Shown here piece by piece: positions 51,827 to 59,891 of a stretch of DNA of 64,000 nt. Origin of the DNA: JAGPCK01 sp041675505 (lineage in GTDB: Bacteria > Bacteroidota > Bacteroidia > UKL13-3); NCBI GenBank assembly GCA_041675505.1, contig JBAYTR010000011.1:1-64000 (forward strand). The letters are read 5' to 3'. Position 1 is the first letter of the stretch. Each line of letters starts with the position of its first letter. Position numbers and translations under genes: made by a program. The notes beneath the pieces were generated by a model. That model did no database searches. It had not been told where the DNA came from and saw only the letters and a program-made list of their open reading frames with translations.

Positions 51827-51861
51827 CAGAAATATATATAAACAGGTGTTAAACCGTTGAT

Positions 51862-53748
51862 TTATTTCTCAATATAATCTTGCACCAGGCTTTGAAGGTA
51901 AGCCTGTCCCAGTTTTATTTTTCGGTGTGAACTGTCAGCCACTGAAGTATGGTAAGGGTATGAAATGCGTTTGCCAATGTTATCGAACACCAGAGATTCA
52001 TGAGCGTCAATCCAGCCGAAGCCATCGTTGTATGTATACCAGGCAAATGATTTTGCATGCTTACTCAACAGATTTTTGCTGTATGGAAACTGCTTCGATG
52101 TTTGACCAAGCGATTGAAGTAACGTAGCCGAAATATCAGTTTGGCTACCTGTGGTTTTACACTTAGTACCTTTCAGTTCAGGTTTTAATGCGCCCCCGGT
52201 AATAAGGAGTGGTATTCTGAATCTTCCGGGCACACTTAAATCAATGTAATTCTTAGGAAGGCGATGACCGTGGTCAGCCACCAAAATAATGAGTGTGTGG
52301 TTATACCAGGGCTGTTGTTTTGCATTGTCCATAAATTCCTTCAGGGCCATATCACTGTACCAAACGGCATTTCTGAATTTGTCTTCCTCTTTTTTCTTGG
52401 GGAATTTATGTTTCACGGGAATTTCAAAAGGTTCATGACTGCTTAAGGTAAGCAGGCTGTAGAAGAAGGGTTCCTTTACTTTGTTCAGGTCTTTAATCAA
52501 CCGGTTAAAAACAATTCCGTCATGGGCTCCCCATTTCGAATTCATGTCCTTTTTTTCAAAACTATTTTTGTCAATAATTTTTTCGAAACCGCTATGGTAA
52601 AGATAGGCCCGCATATTGGCGAACTCTGATTCACCTCCGTAATAAAATGCCGTACTGTAATTTTGCTGAACAAAAGGAGCGGTGATTACAGGTAACTTCT
52701 CCATTTTTTCAGGTTGCGAAATAATGGAAGCTGATGGTTGAGAAGGGTAGCCGCTCAATACAGCTACAATGCCTTTATCTGTTCGGTCTCCACTTGCGTA
52801 GATGTTGGTGAACAATAACCCGTCTTTACTGAGTTGATGGAACCCGTCAGTAACTCCCTTTTCTCCGCCCAAACTTTCTATCACGTCAGCTGTCCAGCTC
52901 TCCAAAAGAATAACCAGTACATTGGGTTGGTTTACTTCGGTTAATGCGTTACTGTCTGTATAATTTTCCTGCACATAAAGTGACCGTGTGATTTTTTCAG
53001 CCTCTCGCATATCCATGTACCCGTATGGGTTTTTGCTCATCATGCCACCGGTATTAAAAACACTGTACATGATGTTCCATGGCGTATTTACCGCGGTATG
53101 ATTCAACACAGCATGGTGTGAATAGAATACTGCACTCTGGTTAATGGGTACAACGCCAACACTTCCCCTAATGAAAAGAAAAAGTAAAGCGCAGGTACCA
53201 AGTGTATAAAGTGCAGCCAGCAGGTGTTGTTTTTTGCCGCTTACATTCGATCGCTTGAAAACATAATCATACAAATGAACTCCGGCTTGCAGCAACACCA
53301 CAGCAGCAGCTACAGTTATGGTGAGTATAATAATAATGGTGAGGTACGGTGTTGCCGCAACAGAAGCCATCACTTCTTTGGGATATTTGGTGAATGAAAG
53401 GGCATAGGCATTGAGCTTATAACCCCACTCATGGTAAAGGGCAGTATCTACAAATTGAAGAATAGTTACTATGCCTACCAGCACAAAATTGTACCAGCGA
53501 ATTATTACCACACTTTTATCGAGCAACAGGTAATTGCTGATAATGATGGCTAAAAACGGTATCGAAATCAAATACCCGGCAGCAGAAAAATCGAGTGGTA
53601 AGGCATGGTAAAAAGCACTGCTTATTTCAGACAGTTTAAGTCCGGTGAATTTTTGTTTGTTGTAAATAACAAATACAAGCCGGTGAAACTGAAAGAAAAT
53701 CAACCAGAAGATAAAAAGCCTGAGCAGATATGACAGTTTTTTAAGCAT
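51862..53748 (-). CDS. LTA-synthase-like phosphoglycerol transferase (sulfatase fold)
   Basis: 628 aa. Five membrane segments in the first 195 residues precede an extracytoplasmic sulfatase-fold domain. The metal and nucleophile residues of the LtaS family are visible: Glu283 (LLESWTADVI), Thr323 (SGDRTDKG), and VADHGHRLP. LtaS and OpgB-type enzymes transfer phosphoglycerol from phosphatidylglycerol to glycans or lipids. The acceptor in a Gram-negative Bacteroidota is not known. It starts 2 bp after the DUF1015 gene, in an operon with the serine genes. Confidence 0.9.
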   Translation of the reverse strand: MLKKLSYLLRLFIFWLIFFQFHRLVFVIYNKQKFTGLKLSEISSAFYHALPLDFSAAGYLISIPFLAIIISNYLLLDKSVVIIRWYNFVLVGIVTILQFVDTALYHEWGYKLNAYALSFTKYPKEVMASVAATPYLTIIIILTITVAAAVVLLQAGVHLYDYVFKRSNVSGKKQHLLAALYTLGTCALLFLFIRGSVGVVPINQSAVFYSHHAVLNHTAVNTPWNIMYSVFNTGGMMSKNPYGYMDMREAEKITRSLYVQENYTDSNALTEVNQPNVLVILLESWTADVIESLGGEKGVTDGFHQLSKDGLLFTNIYASGDRTDKGIVAVLSGYPSQPSASIISQPEKMEKLPVITAPFVQQNYSTAFYYGGESEFANMRAYLYHSGFEKIIDKNSFEKKDMNSKWGAHDGIVFNRLIKDLNKVKEPFFYSLLTLSSHEPFEIPVKHKFPKKKEEDKFRNAVWYSDMALKEFMDNAKQQPWYNHTLIILVADHGHRLPKNYIDLSVPGRFRIPLLITGGALKPELKGTKCKTTGSQTDISATLLQSLGQTSKQFPYSKNLLSKHAKSFAWYTYNDGFGWIDAHESLVFDNIGKRISYPYHTSVADSSHRKIKLGQAYLQSLVQDYIEK

Positions 53749-53750
53749 GC

Positions 53751-54995
53751 TCAGTCTTCAGTGTAAATAAGTAATCCGGAGCGTATTTTGGGTTCTATCC
53801 AGGTCGACTTTGGAGGCATAATGAGGTTTTCTTCCGCTACAGCCTTTACTTCATTTACTGAGGTAGGATAAAGTGTAATGGCTATGCTGCACTCATTGGA
53901 GTCAACCATTTGCTGTAGTTTTTTAATGCCTTTGCTGCCGTCAATAAAGGCTAATCGGGCATCAGTTTTACTATCCGTGATATGGAAAATGCGGTTAATC
54001 AGAAACTCCTCCACAATACTTACATCCAGTTGATCTAATGTGCCGTGTAGTGAATCTGCATATTCTTTTTTGAGTGAAAGTTCATACGCATGCTGATTGA
54101 AATATAAACCAAACTGCATCTTTTTAAGCGGCTGATAAGGTAGATTACCACAAGGCTTTATGTGGAAGTATTGCCCGACTCTTGCCAGAAAATCTGGTGC
54201 GTTTACAATCTCATCATCTTTTACCAAACGGTGGTATTCGTATATGTGAAGCTTAGAAAAGGGGATAACACAAACCGGGAAAAAGTTGAAATGTTCTTCT
54301 CTGGTGTAGTGAGGGTTTTTCTTTCGCTCCATGTCGCAATAAGCCGCAGCTCCGGCAGAACGATGATGCCCGTCAGCTATATACAATTTATCTATGCGAA
54401 GAAAGTCCTCTGTAATCAGTTGTAAGGTTGCTTCATCCCGCACCACCCAAAGATTGTGCTTCAATGAATCATCACTTATAAAATTATAGTCTGGCTTCTG
54501 TTGTGTGATTTGTTCCAGCAACTCTTCAATCAAATTACTATCGGGATAGGTGAGGAGAACGGGTGAACCGATACTTTTAAAGAAGCTGATATGATCGAGC
54601 AACTCATTCTGTTTTTCTGTACGGGTATTTTCATGTTTCAGAATGCTGTTATTGTTGTATTCATCAACCGATGCCGCAGCTATTATTCCGGTGTAAGCTC
54701 TGCTTCCGTTAATACATTGGTATACGTAAAAGCAAGGTTGACTGTCGCGTATTAGCACTTGCTCCTGAATGAATTTTTGCAGGTACTCCATTCCTTTGGG
54801 GAAATGTTTGGCGGGGTTCTTTTTCTCCTCGGGAAAATGCAGGTGAGGTTTAACCACATGCAGGTACGATAAAGGGTTTTCCTGCATCAACTTCCACGAA
54901 GTTACTTTACTTGATGCATCCAAAAGCGGAGCCGATACCTGATCAGCCAGCTCAGGAGTGGGGCGCAATGCCCTGAAGGGTCGGATAGTTGCCAA
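53751..54995 (-). CDS. DUF1015 family protein
   Basis: 414 aa, cytoplasmic, initiated at TTG, 9 bp after serA. The family core is IADGHHRSAGAA at about 206-217 with the D208-G-H-H-R212 motif, similar in style to the GxHR motif of ParB/serine-kinase-type folds. Its reaction is unknown. The genes upstream are serC and serA, and no phosphoserine phosphatase (serB) is in the window, so a role in the last step or its control is a fair hypothesis, no more. Confidence 0.88.
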   Translation of the reverse strand: MATIRPFRALRPTPELADQVSAPLLDASSKVTSWKLMQENPLSYLHVVKPHLHFPEEKKNPAKHFPKGMEYLQKFIQEQVLIRDSQPCFYVYQCINGSRAYTGIIAAASVDEYNNNSILKHENTRTEKQNELLDHISFFKSIGSPVLLTYPDSNLIEELLEQITQQKPDYNFISDDSLKHNLWVVRDEATLQLITEDFLRIDKLYIADGHHRSAGAAAYCDMERKKNPHYTREEHFNFFPVCVIPFSKLHIYEYHRLVKDDEIVNAPDFLARVGQYFHIKPCGNLPYQPLKKMQFGLYFNQHAYELSLKKEYADSLHGTLDQLDVSIVEEFLINRIFHITDSKTDARLAFIDGSKGIKKLQQMVDSNECSIAITLYPTSVNEVKAVAEENLIMPPKSTWIEPKIRSGLLIYTED

Positions 54996-55004
54996 TACCT
55001 GAGG

Positions 55005-55970
55005 TTATTTCTTAAATTCCTGTATGATTTTTTCAGCCAGTTCAATGCCTATTCTGTTTTGGGCTTCTTTGGTTGAACCACCAACGTGAGGACTCAGACT
55101 CACATGCGGATGTTGAAGTATATCCATAAATACAGGAGGCTCTTTTTCAAATACGTCCAATCCGGCAAAGGCAATATGACCGCTGTTTAATGCAGCAAGT
55201 AAGGCTTTCTCGTCAATTACACCGCCACGTGCGCAGTTTACTAAGCCTACACCTTTTTTCATGGATGCTAGTTCAGCTTCGCCAATTACGGCTTTATCTC
55301 CTTCGTTAAACGGAACATGGAAAGTAATGTAATCACTTTCCGTTAGTACACGCTCTTTGCTTACAGTAGGTAATGTATGTTTTAAGCGATAGTCGTTTCC
55401 TAAAGCGGGCATGTAAATAGCCAGATCAACTTTCTCTACATAAGGATCGTACGCCAGCACTTTCATACCCATGCCTATGGCTATTTTAGCAACTTCCTGT
55501 CCTATTCGCCCAAAGCCTAAAATACCCATGGTTTTGCCTTGCAACTCAATTGCATTAGAGGCTGTTTTTTTCAGGTTGTTAAATTCTTCATTACCCTTTA
55601 CAGGCATTACGCGGTTAGTGATTGGGAGAAAGCGAGCACCTGAATACAGATGTGCAAAAACTAACTCAGCTACTGAAACAGAAGAGGAGGCCGGTGTGTT
55701 TATTACCTTGATTCCTTTTTGTTTGGCATAATCCACGTCAATGTTATCCATACCTACACCGCCTCTGCCAATGAGTTTAAGATTGGGGCAGGCATCAATA
55801 ATGTCTTTACGTATTTTGGTAGCGCTACGTACTAATACTGCATCGTAGTTCTTTAATTCTTCAGCCAGTTTATCCTGTGCTACTTTATCCGTAACCACAG
55901 TAAATCCTGCTTTTTCTAATATGGATTTTCCGTTGGCATCAATGCCGTCATTTGCGAGTATTTTCGTCAT
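55005..55970 (-). CDS. serA: D-3-phosphoglycerate dehydrogenase (short form)
   Basis: 321 aa. It oxidises 3-phosphoglycerate to 3-phosphohydroxypyruvate in serine synthesis. The NAD-binding loop is GFGRIGQEVAKIAIGMGMKV, and the catalytic residues are Arg in NCARGGVID, Glu in VFEKEPP and His in SPHVGGSTKEAQ. It lacks the C-terminal ACT regulatory domain, so allosteric inhibition by serine is not expected. It lies between serC and the DUF1015 gene in one direction. Confidence 0.93.
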   Translation of the reverse strand: MTKILANDGIDANGKSILEKAGFTVVTDKVAQDKLAEELKNYDAVLVRSATKIRKDIIDACPNLKLIGRGGVGMDNIDVDYAKQKGIKVINTPASSSVSVAELVFAHLYSGARFLPITNRVMPVKGNEEFNNLKKTASNAIELQGKTMGILGFGRIGQEVAKIAIGMGMKVLAYDPYVEKVDLAIYMPALGNDYRLKHTLPTVSKERVLTESDYITFHVPFNEGDKAVIGEAELASMKKGVGLVNCARGGVIDEKALLAALNSGHIAFAGLDVFEKEPPVFMDILQHPHVSLSPHVGGSTKEAQNRIGIELAEKIIQEFKK

Positions 55971-55981
55971 TTTGTGTTAGT

Positions 55982-56056
55982 TAATATAGGTGTTGGAGTT
56001 ATTAGTTAATAGGGTTATTGGTTGATGGTGTTATTAGTTAAAGGTTATTGGTTAAT
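55982..56056. repeat. Word-like repeats (GGTTATTGGTTAATAG) beside the four-helix remnant
   Basis: The stretch is built from imperfect copies of GTTATTAGTTAATAG and GGTTATTGGTT. More copies flank the other end of the four-helix remnant (CCAATAACC at 56283-56291). No gene is encoded. Together they look like the boundaries of a degenerated element. Confidence 0.7.
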
Positions 56057-56060
56057 AGAG

Positions 56061-56275
56061 TTATTCGTTACTGCTTGTTTGTTTTGTGTTTGCTTTTTGT
56101 TTTTGAAGAAAGTTGATATATCCATTGATGAGTCTGATACAAGAATTAATTTGTTCAACAGTTGTAGTGTATTCTTCTTCCAAAATATATTTTCGTCTAA
56201 TGCATCGGTTAAATGGTTGTTAGCTTTAGTAATGGCGCCTTTTGCCATCTGGTAAATACTACTTACCCAATCACT
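56061..56275 (-). pseudogene. Remnant of a four-helix-bundle (23S rRNA IVS-type) protein gene, frameshifted
   Basis: On the minus strand the frame WVSSIYQMAKGAITKANNHL, then TDALDE, is interrupted. The reading shifts by one base at an A-run (plus-strand TTTT at 56190-56193) and continues KYILEEEYTTTVEQINSC, IRLINGYINFLQKQK to a TAA at 56061-56063. Restoring one A joins the two into the last 70 or so residues of a four-helix-bundle family protein. The first 50 residues of the family are missing. The call is by eye and would need an alignment. Confidence 0.6.
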
Positions 56276-56294
56276 TTATCAACCAATAACCTTA

Positions 56295-57377
56295 TTACCT
56301 CCCGGCAACCTTTGCTTCAAACTCTTGCATGGCATCCACCAAAGCTTGTACACTTTCCAACTCCAGTGCATTGTATAAGCTGGCTCGCAATCCTCCTACA
56401 GAACGATGTCCTTTCAAACCGCTCAGGTTTTTGTCTTTGCAGAATTTCAGGAATTCATCTTCCAGGCTTTTATCATTGAGTACAAAGTTAACATTCATGC
56501 GGCTGCGGTCTTCTTTTGCGACTGTGCCAACAAACAACGGGTTGCGATCAATTTCAGCATACAGCGTATCAGCTTTCGCTTTATTGCGGGCTTCCATGGC
56601 TTCGAGTCCGATAGATTTTATCCAGCGGAGCGTGTGCATGCATACAAAAATGGCGAAAACACTTGGGGTGTTGTACATGGAACCATTGTCAATATGCACT
56701 TTGTAATCGAGCATGGTAGGAATGGTGCGTGCAACTCGTTTCTCCAAGAATGATTTTTTCAGGATAACCAGCGTGGTTCCGGCAGGACCCATATTTTTCT
56801 GAGCACCGGCATAAATCATGTCAAACTTATTCGCATCAAACGGGCGGCTGAATATATCTGAACTCATATCACACACCAATGGAACTCCATGCGTATCGGG
56901 GAAACTGAACATTTCTGTTCCGTAGATGGTGTTGTTACTGGTGCAATGGTAATAGGCTGCATCTGTTGGTATGCTGTAGTCCTTGGGTATGTAACTAAAG
57001 TTTTTATCTTCACTGCTGGCCAGTACGTTTACTTTACCAAACATTTTTGCTTCTTTAATGGCTCTGCTGGCCCATACACCAGTATTTACATATGCAGCGG
57101 TTTGGTTATCACCCAGCCAGTTCATCGGAATCATATCAAACTGCAGGCTGGCACCACCTTGTAGAAATACCACAGCATAATCATCATTTAGTTTCAGGAT
57201 GTCTTTTACTAACTGTGTGGCTTCATCTACAACAGCTTCATATTCTTTGCTGCGGTGTGAAACTTCAATAAGCGATAAACCTGTACCTGCGAAATTTTTA
57301 AGTGCTTCAACAGAGGCATCAATTGCGGCTTGTGGTAAAATTGCCGGACCTGCACTGAAATTATGTACTTTACTCAT
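56295..57377 (-). CDS. serC: Phosphoserine aminotransferase SerC
   Basis: 360 aa. A PLP enzyme that transaminates 3-phosphohydroxypyruvate with glutamate. It begins VHNFSAGPAILPQAA. The Schiff-base lysine is Lys194 (GAQKNMGPAG), and the phosphate-binding segment HRSKEYEAV and the C-terminal GHRSVGGLRASLYNA are intact. It is the first of the serC-serA-DUF1015 group. The four-helix remnant separates it from serA by 324 bp. Confidence 0.97.
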   Translation of the reverse strand: MSKVHNFSAGPAILPQAAIDASVEALKNFAGTGLSLIEVSHRSKEYEAVVDEATQLVKDILKLNDDYAVVFLQGGASLQFDMIPMNWLGDNQTAAYVNTGVWASRAIKEAKMFGKVNVLASSEDKNFSYIPKDYSIPTDAAYYHCTSNNTIYGTEMFSFPDTHGVPLVCDMSSDIFSRPFDANKFDMIYAGAQKNMGPAGTTLVILKKSFLEKRVARTIPTMLDYKVHIDNGSMYNTPSVFAIFVCMHTLRWIKSIGLEAMEARNKAKADTLYAEIDRNPLFVGTVAKEDRSRMNVNFVLNDKSLEDEFLKFCKDKNLSGLKGHRSVGGLRASLYNALELESVQALVDAMQEFEAKVAGR

Positions 57378-57484
57378 GGAAGGAGTTAATTATTTTTTGC
57401 GAAAATAAGATTTCTCTGAGGTTATTCGTTAGCGTTGGGTGAAAAATGATTGAATATCTTGATATTTGTACGCTTTAAATATTT

Positions 57485-58102
57485 ATGAAAAAAATCAGTA
57501 TAGTCATTGTTGTACTCTTGGTCTCGCTAACTGCTGCGGCTCAGCAACCCATGAAAAATCCTGAGCAAAAAAAGAACACCGAGGAGCCAAGTGATAAAAA
57601 AGAGGATGAACCGGATAAACAGAAGCCTGAGAAAGACCCCTTCTGGAGCAAGGTAAGAGTGGGCGGAAATGCCTGGGCCTCCTTTGGAGATTTTACCTAT
57701 GTTCTGTTGCAACCCACTATAGCATACCAGGCCACTGAAAGATTATTGGTAGGTACAAGCGGAACTTACATATATCAAAGTCAACAGGTGCCCACCTCAA
57801 CAGGAGGTACGTTTAAGTTATCTTCCAGCTTGTATGGCGGGAGTGTATTGGCCCGGTACAATATTATCTCCGGACTTTTTGCCAATGCTGAGTACGAAGC
57901 ACTCAATTATGATTTTTATGATCCTGCTGTTTACAACACCAGCAGAAGATGGGTGGGTAGTGCTTTAGTAGGTGGCGGTTACACATCAGGTGATATGGGC
58001 AGCTTCAGAGGACCATACTTGTTGGTACTTTATAACCTCAATCAAACTATTTACAGTCCGTACCCCAGCCCGCTTATTATAAGAGCAGGAATTCTGTTTT
58101 AA
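57485..58102 (+). CDS. Small outer-membrane barrel-like protein, family unknown
   Basis: 205 aa with a signal peptide (MKKISIVIVVLLVSLTAAAQ). A charged Lys/Glu/Pro linker (about 22-52) is followed by about 150 residues of short aromatic-rich strands (GGNAWASFGDFTYVLLQPTI .. SPLIIRAGILF) typical of eight-stranded barrels, ending in Phe. I do not recognise a family. A GATATTTG, one base off the -7 consensus, lies at 57461-57468. Confidence 0.7.
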   Translation: MKKISIVIVVLLVSLTAAAQQPMKNPEQKKNTEEPSDKKEDEPDKQKPEKDPFWSKVRVGGNAWASFGDFTYVLLQPTIAYQATERLLVGTSGTYIYQSQQVPTSTGGTFKLSSSLYGGSVLARYNIISGLFANAEYEALNYDFYDPAVYNTSRRWVGSALVGGGYTSGDMGSFRGPYLLVLYNLNQTIYSPYPSPLIIRAGILF

Positions 58103-58716
58103 CTGAACCAGTTTATTACTTGGGAAATAAATGCTTTACCTACTTCCGGCTTAAAGGCAATGGTAAAAATAATGCCGTGTAATGAACCGTAAAAGTGCGC
58201 CTCGTGGTTAATGTTGTCGGACCCTGAGCGATTGCTCATGTAGTAGGAATAAATGAGGTAACCTACACCAAAAAGTACCAGCGGAAAATGAATGGGTATG
58301 GGAAATATCATCACCATTTGAAAAGGGTCGAACAAGATAGCGGTGAACACAATAGCCGATACACCACCTGATGCACCCAAGGCATTGTAAGAAGGAACCG
58401 TGTTGTATTTTTTGTATGTAGAGATATTGGCTGCTGCAATACTGGAGAGGTAAAGAAATACAAACATAAAAGTTCCTTTACCACCAAACACGGCCCCGTA
58501 GTAACTTTCCACCATTTGTCCGAAGCTGTAAAGCACATACATATTCACCAACAGGTGAAAAAAATCAGCGTGTAACAATCCGCAGCTTAAAAAGCGGTAC
58601 CACTCTTTTCGCACCCGTGTAACAAACGGGTTAAAAATGAGTTGATCCATCAACCGGTGATTTCTAAAAGCCAGCAGGCTGACTGCTGTGGTGATTAATA
58701 CAATTATTAAAGTCAT
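58099..58716 (-). CDS. Rhomboid-family intramembrane serine protease
   Basis: 205 aa with six membrane segments. The catalytic dyad is Ser116 in NALGASGGVSAIVF and His174 in HEAHFYGSLHG. HADFFHLLVNMYVLYSFG carries the conserved oxyanion-region residues. It cleaves within or near transmembrane helices of unknown substrates. It overlaps the convergent barrel-protein gene by four bases. Confidence 0.93.
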   Translation of the reverse strand: MTLIIVLITTAVSLLAFRNHRLMDQLIFNPFVTRVRKEWYRFLSCGLLHADFFHLLVNMYVLYSFGQMVESYYGAVFGGKGTFMFVFLYLSSIAAANISTYKKYNTVPSYNALGASGGVSAIVFTAILFDPFQMVMIFPIPIHFPLVLFGVGYLIYSYYMSNRSGSDNINHEAHFYGSLHGIIFTIAFKPEVGKAFISQVINWFS

Positions 58717-58775
58717 ATCTTGTTGCCAAAACTACGCAAGAAAAGCGCATTTTTGAAGCAAAGATTAGCTAACCA

Positions 58776-59273
58776 TTGAAAAGAATAGGTGTTTTATCAG
58801 ATACACACAGCCATTTGGATGATGGAGTAGTGGAATATTTAAAAGAATGTGACGAAATATGGCATGCCGGAGACTGGGGGAGCATTGAAGTATCTGACCG
58901 GTTGAAATCTTTGAAAACCGTAAAAGGTGTATGGGGCAATATAGATGGTCGGGAGCTGAGGCTTACATATCCTGAAACAGCGGTGTTTATGTGTGAGGAC
59001 GTAAAAGTACTCATTACCCATATTGCAGGTTACCCCGGTAAGTATGCCGCCAAGGTAAAGCAGCAGATTATGGAGCACAAGCCCGGCATTGTGGTTTGCG
59101 GACATTCGCATATCCTGAAAGTGCTATTTGATAAACAACTGAATCACCTTCACATCAACCCGGGTGCAGCAGGTATCAAGGGCTTTCATCAGGTACGTAC
59201 ATTAATCAGATTTTCTATTGATCATGCAACCCCCAAGGACTTACAGGTGATTGAACTTGGAAAACGGATATAA
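58776..59273 (+). CDS. YfcE/MJ0936-type metallophosphoesterase
   Basis: 165 aa. The di-metal ligands are seen in LSDTHSH (Asp9, His11), the GNIDG step, ITHIAGYP and CGHSHIL. This family hydrolyses phosphodiesters, and the natural substrate is unknown. The start is TTG, because a TAA lies two codons upstream in frame and no ATG precedes the LSDTH motif. Confidence 0.92.
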   Translation: MKRIGVLSDTHSHLDDGVVEYLKECDEIWHAGDWGSIEVSDRLKSLKTVKGVWGNIDGRELRLTYPETAVFMCEDVKVLITHIAGYPGKYAAKVKQQIMEHKPGIVVCGHSHILKVLFDKQLNHLHINPGAAGIKGFHQVRTLIRFSIDHATPKDLQVIELGKRI

Positions 59274-59285
59274 ATAATATATTTG
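59257..59285 (+). promoter_or_regulatory. Promoter-like sequence overlapping the end of the phosphoesterase gene
   Basis: TTG (59257-59259), 18 bp, TATATTTG (59278-59285), a good match to TTG-N19-TAnnTTTG. The transcript would start near 59291, which favours the ATG at 59327 over the TTG at 59291 for the next gene, unless it is leaderless. Confidence 0.5.
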
Positions 59286-59290
59286 TCAGG

Positions 59291-59806
59291 TTGAAGAAAT
59301 CCATTGCTATATCCTTATTCGCCATTATGCTCTACAACATTGCGGGGTATTATGCCGTATATAATGTATTGAACATTCAGGTGAAAAAGCATGTATGGAA
59401 ACTTCAGAAAGGGCAGATACCGGATGCAGACTTACTGGCCTTTTCCCCCGATATAACAACTGATGCAGACTTTGAATGGGTGAAAGAACATGAGTTCCGT
59501 TACCGTGGAAATTTGTATGACATCATTCGCAAAACGGAAACTACAAACAGCGTAGTATGGTACTGTATTCAGGATGAACGCGAGCAGGAAATGTTGACTC
59601 ACCTGAAGCAACAGGTACATCAGAACAACGGACATCCGGCTAAAAACGCCAAGCTCTTAATCAAAAGTATAGTCAAAGATTACATTGTGGAAATGCCTGC
59701 TTTTGTTCATGTTTCTGCCCTACAAATTGCACATTCTACTTATTTTATTTGCCTGTTTCTTTCACCTGATTTAACGCAGGAATCGCCCCCGCCAAGGGTA
59801 AGCTGA
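59291..59806 (+). CDS. Membrane-anchored protein of unknown family
   Basis: 171 aa from a TTG start (or 159 aa from the ATG at 59327). One N-terminal transmembrane segment is followed by a soluble domain (about 30-130) with VKKHVWKLQKGQIPDADLLAF, FEWVKEHEFRYRGNLYDII and YCIQDEREQEML. The C-terminal tail is cysteine-poor and proline-rich at its end. I do not recognise it. It precedes a haemin-type TonB receptor by 85 bp, so a metal or haem link is possible but unproven. Confidence 0.7.
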   Translation: MKKSIAISLFAIMLYNIAGYYAVYNVLNIQVKKHVWKLQKGQIPDADLLAFSPDITTDADFEWVKEHEFRYRGNLYDIIRKTETTNSVVWYCIQDEREQEMLTHLKQQVHQNNGHPAKNAKLLIKSIVKDYIVEMPAFVHVSALQIAHSTYFICLFLSPDLTQESPPPRVS

Positions 59807-59891
59807 CTTTACCAGTTCAGTTTTAGTTCTGTTCTTACATGCAATTTTATGTGAGCACACTGTTTTTATTTAATCACGTTTAATTTTTTAT

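Noticed and set aside
56022..56255. A 77-codon plus-strand frame over the four-helix remnant
   Set aside because: It is the antisense of the remnant and the repeats, with no protein features.
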